A stretch of 64,000 nt of DNA, from contig QPMI01000015.1 in assembly GCA_004431415.1 (NCBI GenBank), forward strand, positions 248,001 to 312,000, in the 5' to 3' direction. Source of the stretch: Cyanophora paradoxa. Lineage: Eukaryota > Glaucocystophyceae > Cyanophorales > Cyanophoraceae. Shown one piece after another: positions 55,590-64,000 of this stretch. Under the pieces are notes generated by a model that was given only the letters and a program-made list of their open reading frames with translations, was not told where the DNA came from and ran no database searches. Made by a program: the position numbers and the translations under genes. Each line of letters opens with the position of its first letter. Position 1 is the first letter of the stretch.

Positions 55590-57244
55590 ATGCTGAAGAA
55601 CAAAGTCGATCTAACAGCGGCGGAGAAAGAGGCGCGGGAGATAGCGCGGCGGCGTGCGCTGGAGGAGTCAAGAAGGCCCCGCATTCTGGAGCAGCCGAAG
55701 CAGGTGCGCCGCCGCCGAGGCCGCTAAGACTTTAGCGACGGCGAGATAAGCTATCCACTCGTTGGAGATTCGCTCCTGTGCTTAGCTATAGCCAGGGGTC
55801 AAGGCCGCGTGCGACCCCCTGGATGCTAGCCTAATTGCGGCTCGCGGCTAGCGCCTCGCCTGCGCTTTCTCACTTTACCGCGCCAGCTCAAGATCGGCAT
55901 TGATGTGCAAGCATTAGAGGAGCAAGTGGCGGAGAGGAAAGAGCGGGAGCGGCTTGAGAAAGCGCGCTCGGAAGCCTTCGACTCGGCGGTGGTCGTCCTG
56001 GACCACCAGTTGACCCAGCTGCAGCAGGAGCGCCTGCGCATCAAGAGAGAGATGGCTATGGCAGAGAACGAGTTCCGCGCAACCTTCCAGAGGAAAGAGC
56101 TCCGAAAGGAATACGACCTGTCGGACCCGCAGGCACTTTTACGCGACAAGCCCGCGCGTGTTGGCGACAACGACCCCCGGCTGGGACCTGCTACGCTTCA
56201 GAAATTTGCGGGGGAGGACCTCTCGGCCAAAGCACGGGAGGTACAGCAGAAAGAGCAACAGCGCATATGGTCCGTAACAATGAACCACCGTGACATAGCT
56301 ACAAATCTAATGTGGAGTGCACCAGGCTGGAGACGCAGGTTGCTGAGCGAGAGGCACGGAGGGCAGCTGAGAAGGAGGCAGACATGGCCTACTATGCGCA
56401 CATGGAGGATGTTGACGCCAAGGTGTGGCTTACACTCGTTTACTGCACGCTTCTTTGTAGAGCTCATGTGCTGCCAGCGAGGGGAGATCGAAGATACGCA
56501 CAAAAACGTTCGGAGAGAAATTCTTTCGGCGACGGCCCGCTACAACTTGGCTTTGGCAGACACAAAACGAGATGCGGACAGGGCTGCAGCTGAACGGGAC
56601 GCAGCTGAGGTGCCTTTCAGATCTTTGTTAAGAACTGCTTGGCAGCTCATTCGCCTCCATCAGCGCCTTGAAGAGATCCGGAACGCGCTTGACTCTGACA
56701 TCCTCAACGAGAATCCTGCTCAGGCAATGGTCAGCCTTCGTGTAGTCTCTTCGGTTCTGTTCACTCACAATATTCTACAGAGCCACATGGCCCCGGGCAG
56801 ACGTGTCAGGCGTGATCACTTCAAAGGGATGGCCCCCGAACAGGTGGAAACCATACGAAACATTCAAGAAGTGCAAAGGGAGGAGAACAGGCTAAAGAAG
56901 ACAGCTGAACAAGTGAGCGGGCGCCCCCTGGATTCCGTTCCTCTCCCCGCCTCACAATTGGTCAGGCCGAGGAAGCATGGTGGGCAATGGAGAATGAGCA
57001 CATCAATGCAACGCTGGTCGCTGCAGATGCGGAGGTCACCCGCCTGAGGAGGATGCAAAAGATGGCGGTGCGTCCCATGTAACTGGTTGGTCTAAAGAAA
57101 GCTCACTTTTTGGGACAGCTTTCTGAAGTCCACCGAGCACAATCACGGGAGCACATGATGTCCGAGAGGCACCTGAAGCGCGATGTATATATCAACCCGC
57201 CGACGGCAGCGTATTTTGCTCAGTTCCAGACCACGACCAGATAG
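55590..57244 (+). CDS. RIB43A (RIBC) flagellar doublet microtubule inner protein
   Basis: Filamentous coiled-coil protein that lies in the lumen of the A-tubule near the ribbon protofilaments of axonemal doublets. ATG 55590 gives MLKNKVDLTAAEKEAREIAR and RRALEESRRPRI, the family N-terminus. Downstream blocks: IDVQALEEQVAERKERERLE, NEFRATFQRKELRKEYDLSD, PQALLRDKPARVGDNDPRLG, KFAGEDLSAKAREVQQKEQQ, ETQVAEREARRAAEKEADMA, DIENENP-like LNENPAQAM, RRVRRDHFKGMAPEQVETIR, ENEHINATLVAADAEVTRLR and the end NPPTAAYFAQFQTTTR with TAG at 57242. These are characteristic of RIB43A (e.g. 'FKGM' and 'FN.FGTSSR'-like end). About 400 residues, as usual, with several short introns. Confidence 0.92.
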
Positions 57245-58059
57245 TCATCTAGTTCTGCTTTGCATTTGCTCCTACAAGTACACCATGCCTGAGCATTTGG
57301 ACACGAACTAAAATTGCAACACTGCGACTAGCATTTGGACGCGAATTGAAGTCGCAAGGAACTAGGGAACTCCAGTACCACGCCTGATCAACGGTACCAG
57401 GGGAACTCGCAGTACCACTACCAAGCTAGCTATATAGGGAACTCGCAGGCTGTAAAGACGCTGTGCTCTAGTGCCACGCCTGATCAATTGGACCGGCGGT
57501 AGTGCTCGGAAGGTCATCGAGTTCTCCCGGATCCGGAGCTCAGCTGAATCATGAAGCTATAAGGTTGTGACATCGATATAGTTCGAATTCGCGTCGACCA
57601 GCGCACAATTTTCAGCGATGGCTCATGCATATGCGCCGCCTTCCGGCGCACTGCGCGGCAACCGCTATACCGCCGCACGCGTACGCGTGCAGCTAGCGCC
57701 ATGGCCATGGCCTCGAGCTCTACCGCCGCACGCGTGCAGCTAGTGGGAATGCAGGGTGCTGCGGTTGTGCGTGCGCGAGCTCGAAACTAAGCTATCCCGC
57801 GCGCTGCGAGGCTGCAAAGTGGCCTGCTTTTGATCGCCCCTCTACCCCCCAATCGAGCGCTGGCAGCGCTGCTGCGCTGGGCCAGCCTCAGTAAGCAAAG
57901 CTCAGCCCGGTGCGCAATAGTCGAATCGAGCTTAAATCGAGATACCACAGCTCGCAGCTCGCCAAGCGCCGGAGTCCCGGAACTCGAGGATCAGCAGATT
58001 GCCGTATTCTACCGTTTACGCGGAGATCGATTGTATACGGAAGGGCGAAGCTTGCAGCG
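57245..58059. other. Intergenic spacer with degenerate short repeats
   Basis: About 815 bases, no gene. Phrases recur: GCATTTGGACACGAACT and GCATTTGGACGCGAATT (57293, 57330), GGGAACTCGCAG twice and GGGAACTCCAG once (57366-57450), CACGCCTGATCAA twice (57379, 57476), and ACCGCCGCACGCGT twice (57669, 57721). GCTAGC, CCATGG and GAGCTC palindromes are frequent. The promoter of the next gene should lie at the 3' end. Confidence 0.5.
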
Positions 58060-58887
58060 ATGGAATCAGATGGTGGTGAGGCCCTCTCCGTGCCGTCCGG
58101 CCCGGCTGACGCCCGGGTGCCAGAGCGAGGCGCCGTCATCCTGAAAGACATTGACGAGCGAGTGACTGCTGCCGCCGGCGACCGCGTGCGCGGAATAGCG
58201 TCGGGCCCTCTTTCGTTGCTGAGCGCAGCTGCAGGTCAAGTGCCCGCTATGCGGCGACGAGTTCCACTGGCGAGGGCTTGGGCCGCACCGTGCACGATGC
58301 AAGCGCGACCACAACATCCGCACGTCAGGTCTGGGCGCCTCGCACCCCTCGCGCCAAAGGTCCGACCCTGGCGCAAGGCTCCTCGAAGCATGATCGGGAC
58401 CGAGTGCTCGAGCCTGCAAAGCGGAAGCTCAGCCATGATCGGGGATACGACGAGCGCGGGTCTGCGCGGCCTCGGCTTCTGGGAGATGGGAAGGGCAGTC
58501 TTTTCGATCGTCGGGCATCCCGCCAGCCGCTGCGCAAGGAGATCTCGCTGCGCAAGTGGAACACAGGTCGTGGCTACGCAATCGTGTGCCCACGCTCGAT
58601 AGAAGAGCTCTTGCAGATTGCGAGCGAAAAAATGCAGGTCTGGAAACTCGCACTGTCATCTGCTGCCTTTCGTTTTCAGACGCAGTGTGCCGCAGTTGAA
58701 GCTGATGGAGGTGTGGAACATGCACGGGGACAAGATCGAGGACATAGAAGTCATTGCGAATGGCAGGTGCGACGAGAATAAGGGGAGATCATCAATCTGA
58801 GCTCAGTGCTCGTCTTATTCATCTGAGCTCTGCAGTGGGGAGATCTACTACTGTGCCTCGCAACAAGACATGGACAACAATGTATGA
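58060..58887 (+). CDS. C2HC zinc-finger protein with C-terminal KHA/doublecortin-like domain
   Basis: ATG 58060 gives MESDGGEALSVPSGPADARV. After an intron the protein reads LQVKCPLCGDEFHWRGLGPH and RARC, a compact C-x2-C-x11-H-x3-C zinc finger. A basic, Arg-rich low-complexity linker follows (e.g. RVLEPAKRKLSHDRGYDERG). The C-terminal part, LRKWNTGRGYAIVCPRSIEE, LLQIASEKMQLKLMEVWNMH, GDKIEDIEVIANGSGEIYYC, fits the ubiquitin-like fold of KHA/doublecortin-type domains, whose usual pattern is 'SLEELLQIASEKLG....DGxEIDDIExIxDGDxLY'. It ends SQQDMDNNV, TGA 58885. Only about 200 residues. Such domains mediate tubulin or protein contacts in other families. I know no family combining it with this finger. 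One proposed intron (about 33 nt) is unusually short. Confidence 0.6.
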
Positions 58888-59212
58888 ACCGGAGCACACG
58901 AGCCTTGCCCGTAACCCAAGCTCCCTACTCCCGCCACTCTACTTCCGGCCGGCCCACGGCAACGGCGCCGCAGTGTACATCCACACTTGCAGGCCGGACG
59001 TTGCGATTTAGTTCGTGTGTCCAAATGCTACTTCCTCTCATGCAATGAAGAGAATTCATTCTGTCATTCGATGATCGTTTTTTCTTTCATGCAGCATGGC
59101 AGGGCTTAGCGCTAGCAAGCCCCTCGTGTGTGCACTCGTGGTTACCCACTGCTCACTATAATATGATCACACTTGAGGCCCCTGCTGCTTTGGGGCCCCT
59201 CAACTGCCCTTA
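58888..59212. other. Spacer between convergent genes
   Basis: About 325 bases between the zinc-finger gene stop and the SSRP1 stop. Nothing recognisable beyond presumed 3' untranslated regions. Confidence 0.45.
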
Positions 59213-61675
59213 CTACTTCTTGGCTTTCTTTTTGTCCCCCCCGTCCCCATCCTTCTTGGGCTTCTTCTTGGGCTTCTCCTCCTCGCTCTCGTCCTCGTCC
59301 TCATCCGCATCGGAGTCATCGTCAGAACTGCTCGAGCAGCCAATTGTCAGAAGAACGCATTCCCACACCCCGCCACCCAGGACGTACCCAGAGTCGGATT
59401 CCGACTCCTGGTAATCCTCGGCGTCCTCCGGGTCCTCGTCTGACAGCAAACGTCAGCGGAGAGGCGTAGAGAGAACGGCCACAGTCTGTGTGTACCATCG
59501 TCATCATCGAGCTCAGCAAGCACTGTCTTGTGGGCCGCCTCCTGCATGCGAGTGAGGGGAAAGAGGGTGCGGTGAGTGGGGCCGGGCGCACAGCCTCCAC
59601 GGACGCGTTCTTCAGCTTCAGACTCTTCTTCTCCAGGAAGTCGAAGAGGGTCTTGAAGCTGTCCCTCGCCAGGTTGGTGAACTGTATGGTCCCACTGCCG
59701 TTCAGCGTGATCGTGATATCAAAGTTCTGCTCGAAATCAGAGCGTTACAGAAGGTGGAGGGGTGGGCAGCGAGCCTTCGTTGACGTCGATGTCCCCCCTT
59801 GACTGCCCACGCGGGAGAATTCAATGTGCTTGATCTGGCACAGTGTAAGAAGGGTGGCGCCTCACTGCCTGCCCCGCGAGCCTCCTAGGGTGGTTACCTC
59901 GTCGTGCCGAATGTATGTGGGCGGCTTGTGAAGGAAGAAGAAGCTCTTTTCAAGCGGGTAAAGCAAGCCGTCATTGGCCTTCATCGAGCACTTCAGGCAG
60001 CAGGCAGAATCGTCGCCGCTGAAAGGATTTCCGTCAGTTTGCACGTTTGCAAGATGGCCCAGTTGCAGGCAACGAGAACGCACATGCGGAACGAGCCTGG
60101 CCCGAAGACCTTCTTGCCCGTAAGGCCCTTAAGGACCTGCAGGAGGAGGCGGGGCGGTGAAAACGTGTAGATGGGCAGAGCCCGACACACGCATGTAGAC
60201 CTTCGTGATGACGTCGTGCTCTGCTCCGGAGACCTGTTGGCTGAGGCCGCGGTCCTTGTATTTCGTGTTCAAAGCCTCCCTGTGGAGGTGTGGGTGTGGG
60301 AAAGCGTCATGCAGGGGGGCGCCCCATGGGGCGTACTCTGTTATCTTCAGCTGAACGGTGACTGGTGGCTTGTTGATGGCGAACTGCATGATGAGATGGG
60401 GGTAGTGGGTCTGGCCCTGCCGAATGGGAGGGTCCAGCGAGATCTGAGGCAGGCGTCAGGTCCAATGCGCTGCACGAGAAGGGTGCAGGACGCACGACAA
60501 AGAAGACGTGGTTCTTGTCGGGCTTGGGAAGGACGAAAAGGCGCTCGATGGAGCTGTAAAGGACCTGTGCACAGAGTCTCGCACGGGGCCCTCGGGCATC
60601 CGCGAGTGGGTGCGGACCTTGTAGTCGTACGACTTGCCGTGCAGGCGAAGGAAGGTCGGGAACATCTCGAGCTCGTAGCGGCCGCTGCGGCAGCCATTGA
60701 GGGTGGGCGGTTCGGGGTTCAAGCAGAAACACGAACCGGGGAGTAAGCATGCCGACGTCGTCGAAGCGGCAGATGCCATCGCCCGTGTCCACACCAATGT
60801 CGGCCTTCTCTTGAACCGCCTTGAAGAACGCCTGCAACCACTGAGCCTAGTCCGAGGCGGGGCATATAGTCCGCCCGCACCTCTGCGTCCATCTGACCCT
60901 CAATATTGGAGGGCATGTAGAGCCGCATCTCGGCCAGCGATTCGTCCTGAGAGGCGAATCAACCAGAGCGCTGGGCGGTGCACGACAGCGCGGTCACCTC
61001 GCGTCCAATCTGTGTGTCATCCATGTGGAACTCTAGCATGACCTCGTCGCGCTGCTGCCCCATGCGCGAGCCTGTCGTAGTCACGTTGGACACCTCGGAT
61101 AACGGGATGTCGAAAGTCTCTTTGTCATCCGCGCGGAACACGATAGAGCCCCCTGCGGAACAAGTGAACCGGGAAAACGTGCGAGATCCGTACGGCGAAC
61201 CCTGCAGGCCGACCGATCCCCAGTTCCAGCCCTTGGAGCTAAGCTCTGACTTCGTCAATGACAGGTCCGTCTTCGATTTCACGAAGTCTGCCAACAGCGG
61301 GAACTCCTGAGGGGCGGTGCACGTTCAGCGACTGGCGAAGCGAGGGGAGCGCGCGCGCTCACCTTCTCGTTGAACCCCTCGAAGCGATACGAGGTCCCGT
61401 TCTTCAGCGCAACCTTCAGCATGAACGCGTGGAACGATCGCATCCACTGCAGCTCCTGGACCTCGGCCACGCCGACCGTGACGGTCTTGCCTGTGGATTT
61501 AGACTTCCATCCGATCGCTCCTGACGACATCTTAAACGTGCCCGCATTCTGCGGCGCGCGGGAGCGGGTAAGCGAAGGCTGGCCAGCGCCGCTCGCAGGG
61601 ATAGCGGCTCGCCTGGGGTCCTTTGCTGACGAAGAACACATTGTTCACCGTGTAGTCTCCGCTGCCGCCCTCCAT
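59213..61675 (-). CDS. SSRP1: FACT complex subunit SSRP1/Pob3, without HMG box
   Basis: Histone chaperone subunit that partners Spt16 and reorganises nucleosomes in transcription and replication. ATG 61675 gives MEGGSGDYTVNNVFF, which splices in phase to NAGTFKMSSGAIGWKSKSTG, the family N-terminal PH-like region. Next: VAEVQELQWMRSFHAFML, LKNGTSYRFEGFNEKEFPLL, SSKGWNWGSVGLQGSPYGSR, GGSIVFRADDKETFDIPLSE, VSNVTTTGSRMGQQRDEVML, CRFDDVGMLTPRG, RYELEMFPTFLRLHGKSYDY, VLYSSIERLFVLPKPDKNHV, FVISLDPPIRQGQTHYPHLI, CSMKANDGLLYPLEKSFFFL, PPTYIRHDEIKHIEFSR, FDITITLNGSGTIQFTNLAR. After the double-PH middle domain comes only an acidic tail (SSDDDSDADEDEDESEEEKP) and KKKPKK... with the stop at 59213. There is no HMG box, so it has the yeast Pob3 plan. 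About 520 residues. Confidence 0.93.
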
Positions 61676-62237
61676 CTATCGCGTTTGTGGAGCGCTCCCA
61701 CGCGAGCCGCGCTCGTGCCGTGTGCGCCTACGCCGGTGCGGCGCGTGCCGAGGAGGAGATGCGCTGCCGGTCTGCTGCGTGCGCGGCGCTCCTCGTCGAA
61801 CTCCCGCGCGACCGACACGGGTACAGCCAGGCCGATCGTAAAAAAAGTCCCTCTCTTTAACGCGCCATCGACATTGTGCATGAAAAGCTAGAACCGCGCT
61901 GGAGTAGCATCCGCCAGCATCCCCGTCGCGCATCGCGCGTAGCCCGAGTGCGCGCCATCCGCCCCGGCCGCGCGCCGCGCGGGTGTCAGCGCCGGACTCT
62001 AGGGCGAGCTAATAGAAGCGCCCATTGGGCTCCTGGACACCGCCCGCGTCGTTTCTGATCCCTCCGACAGGTTTCCGCTGCCGCGCGCAGCTGGGTCGAG
62101 AACGTGCGGAGGCATCGCCGCCTGCGCATTGGTGTCTAGCTGAAGGTTCTGCCGCCGCATCCCCGCCCGCGCGCACCGCGCACCGATTCGGAACTCGTGC
62201 GCAGGTTGCGCGCCATCGATATCGACACCGCTCGAGC
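61676..62237. promoter_or_regulatory. Upstream region shared by SSRP1 and the F-box-like gene
   Basis: 560 bases between divergent starts. GC-rich, no recognised element. The open frame of the F-box-like gene extends upstream without a stop to 62025, so its leader may be longer than the called start implies. Confidence 0.4.
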
Positions 62238-63461
62238 ATGAGCGCGTACTGGAACCACGAGCGGGTCTCCTTCTCCGAAGGTCCCTGCGCCGTCGTCAAG
62301 TCGAATCCCTACCCGTGGCTTTCGGGAGGCTTCGTCCCGCCCGGGCTCTTCCCGCCGCAGCGGCAGCCGGGCCACTGCGATGCGCATCCCGCGGAGCACC
62401 CGCCGGCCAGCAGCGAGGGATCGGGCGGCCTCAGTGCCTTCGGGAAGCTCGACAGGCACCTGTCCATCCAGGTCCTGTCGCTGCTCGACGGGGCCGGGCG
62501 CGCGGTCGCGTCGCTCGTCTGCCGCGAGTGGCTCGCCGTCATCCGGTCCGAGTGGCCGTGGCGCTCCCTCCGCTCCATCGCCCCGGGGCACTCGATCCAC
62601 GGCTCCGCGGCGCCCGGCCCGGCCTCTAGCCCCTTCCCGGACGACCGGCGGCACCTGCGCTGGCTCGAGTCGGCCGACCTGACCGCGACGCCCGACCTGG
62701 CGATCGAGCTGCTGGGGCTCGTCCAGTGCGCGGGCGGCCTCCGCCGCCTCAGCGTCCGCTTCAACCGGCCCTCCGCGGAGGCCCTCGATGCGGTCGCCGC
62801 CGTCGCCCCGCGGCTCCAGGAGCTCGAGCTGGACTTCGTGTCGCCGGCCGCCTTCGCCGGCGAGGAGGCCGCCTGCACGGAGGCCATGCGGCGCCTCCTC
62901 GGCAGCTGCGGCGAGGTCGCCCGCCTCGCCGTCTCGGGCGGCGGCGAGGGCGCCGGCCCCGGGTCGCCCGCCGCCCTCGTGGACGACGCCGGCGTTCACG
63001 CCCTCGCGGAGAGCGCCGGGCCCTCCCTTCGCTCCCTCCACCTCATCTCGGCCTTTGCGCCGACGCTGCCGGCGCTCTCGGCCCTCCTGGCGCGCTGCCC
63101 CTCCCTCACATGCCTCTCCTTCTCCCGCCAGCGCTTCGAGCCGATCTTCGGCTCCTCCGCGCACCCCCCCGAGTCCGAACCCCGGGCCTCGTCGCCCTGC
63201 CGGCTGCCGTACCCCGCCTACCCCTTCATCGGGAGCTCGGCGCGCGTCGAGGTGCGGGCCGAGGAGCTGGGGCGCGAGGCGGCGGTGGCCGAGGCCGTCC
63301 GCATCCTGGAGTCCATCTACGCGGGGGCCTTCACGCACCAGGCCTCTTCCTTCAGGGCCGCCCCCTCCTTCGCCGACCTCGGCGGCAGCGCCCTCCTCGC
63401 GCACTGCGGGAGCCCCATGCTCCTGCACCGCGCCTCGGTCGACCTCGTCCTCGTCTGCTGA
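62238..63461 (+). CDS. F-box-like protein, intronless
   Basis: Predicted 407-residue protein in one uninterrupted exon, unlike almost every other gene here. ATG 62238 opens MSAYWNHERVSFSEGP; the frame is open upstream but the earlier part is low-complexity. An F-box-like segment, FGKLDRHLSIQVLSLLDGAG, RAVASLVCREWLAVIRSEWP, lies near residues 70-115. The rest has leucine-rich, repeat-like stretches: CAGGLRRLSVRFNRPSAEAL, VAPRLQELELDFVSPAAF, GPSLRSLHLISAFAPTLPAL, LLARCPSLTCLSFSRQRFEP, in the spacing of F-box/LRR proteins. It may be an SCF substrate adaptor. Codon use is very GC-rich, like UBE3B. No closer family recognised. Confidence 0.7.
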   Translation: MSAYWNHERVSFSEGPCAVVKSNPYPWLSGGFVPPGLFPPQRQPGHCDAHPAEHPPASSEGSGGLSAFGKLDRHLSIQVLSLLDGAGRAVASLVCREWLAVIRSEWPWRSLRSIAPGHSIHGSAAPGPASSPFPDDRRHLRWLESADLTATPDLAIELLGLVQCAGGLRRLSVRFNRPSAEALDAVAAVAPRLQELELDFVSPAAFAGEEAACTEAMRRLLGSCGEVARLAVSGGGEGAGPGSPAALVDDAGVHALAESAGPSLRSLHLISAFAPTLPALSALLARCPSLTCLSFSRQRFEPIFGSSAHPPESEPRASSPCRLPYPAYPFIGSSARVEVRAEELGREAAVAEAVRILESIYAGAFTHQASSFRAAPSFADLGGSALLAHCGSPMLLHRASVDLVLVC

Positions 63462-64000
63462 AGCTCGAGTGCGAAACTTTTCTCGACGTTGGCGTTGCCA
63501 AGTTGTACCTTGCATCACAGCGGTGTTCATCGCTTGTACCATAGTTAGTAATCTATCGTACGGTATTCGCTCTTTCCCTGGTCTCAGACCGACCTCTTTT
63601 GATGTACCTTTGATTTTCTAAATCAGCCCCCGCATTTTGCAGCTGCGTGTAATTTTCCTCGTGTAGAGATGTGCTGCCCGGCAGCAGAACTTTTGGGCCA
63701 CTGGGCCATGCTTCCAGAAAGTTCCGATATCGATGATCAGCTTGCAGGATTCCGAATGATTGAATTTCCTGCCAGCGCCCAGCCAGTGGCGCGACGGTCC
63801 GGATTCTCGTGTCCTCTTTAACGTCCGTAGCCTAGCAGTAGCCTAGTAGCGATAGACAGTCGGACTCGTAGACTCGAATATTTCGATTTTCCGACTCAAT
63901 TTCAGCTTCGGATCATTGGATTCGGTAGAAGGTAGAGGTAGGTATGCCATGATCGGCAGTTCTTGGCGTATTTATTCTACAACGCCGTGACGTGACAGAC
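63462..64000. other. Intergenic DNA to window end
   Basis: About 540 bases after the F-box-like gene. AT-richer, with CGATATCGATGATC-like words near 63727 and the motif ATGCCATGAT near 63944. No gene or RNA recognised. Confidence 0.45.

Noticed and set aside
62136..63542. A 468-residue (-) frame opposite the F-box-like gene
   Set aside because: Gly/Arg/Glu-rich antisense shadow without any domain; the (+) frame shows F-box and leucine-rich patterns.

Overview
The window is nuclear DNA of a flagellated, photosynthetic eukaryote with a GC-rich, compact genome. Genes are cut by many short introns (mostly about 45-70 nt, GT-AG with some GC-AG) and several are arranged as close divergent pairs. 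The light-dependent protochlorophyllide oxidoreductase carries a one-step plastid transit peptide starting MAFVSALP with further phenylalanines. That N-terminal Phe signature is typical of glaucophyte (and red algal) plastid import. Axonemal dynein, RIB43A and CFAP298 genes exclude red algae, so a glaucophyte close to Cyanophora is the best inference. It is not proven.

Layout. 1-597: 3' end of a NEK-like kinase gene. 899-3597 (-): unrecognised multi-pass membrane protein, divergent from a PAP2-type lipid phosphatase (3803-4590). 4591-6086: palindrome-rich spacer. 6087-8847: a two-component receiver - F-box - WD40 protein. 9918-24204: an axonemal dynein heavy chain (DNAH1-like) with an RNA-recognition motif inserted in its tail. 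24713-25654 (-): a small protein with repeated HIRF motifs. 26255-30194 (-): a proline-rich coiled-coil protein, divergent from a UBE3B-type HECT ligase (30383-35930). 36932-38289 (-): ethanolamine/choline kinase, divergent from a small mitochondrial-type membrane protein (38411-39273). 39655-41221: protochlorophyllide oxidoreductase. 41918-42734 (-): RNA polymerase III subunit RPC8. 43392-44540 (-): U1A/U2B''-type snRNP protein, divergent from a gp78/AMFR-type RING ligase (44809-46847). 47348-48468: CFAP298. 49281-52860: PWP2/UTP1. 52915-55396 (-): tail-anchored proton-pump-interactor/Bfr1-like coiled coil, divergent from RIB43A (55590-57244). 58060-58887: C2HC zinc finger plus KHA/doublecortin-like domain. 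59213-61675 (-): FACT subunit SSRP1/Pob3, divergent from an F-box-like protein (62238-63461).

Themes. Three genes build or arm the axoneme (dynein heavy chain, CFAP298, RIB43A) and four belong to ubiquitin ligation (receiver-F-box-WD40, UBE3B, gp78, F-box-like). The rest are housekeeping genes: rRNA processing, Pol III, splicing, chromatin, lipid head-group metabolism and chlorophyll synthesis. There is no operon logic. The two strongest novelties are the receiver-F-box-WD40 fusion, whose hand-built 16-exon model closes exactly in frame at 650 codons, and the phase-0-flanked RRM cassette inside a dynein heavy chain.

Limits: exon boundaries were read by eye from splice motifs, reading frame and remembered family sequences. 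Gene ends are firmer than internal exons, and no database search was run.
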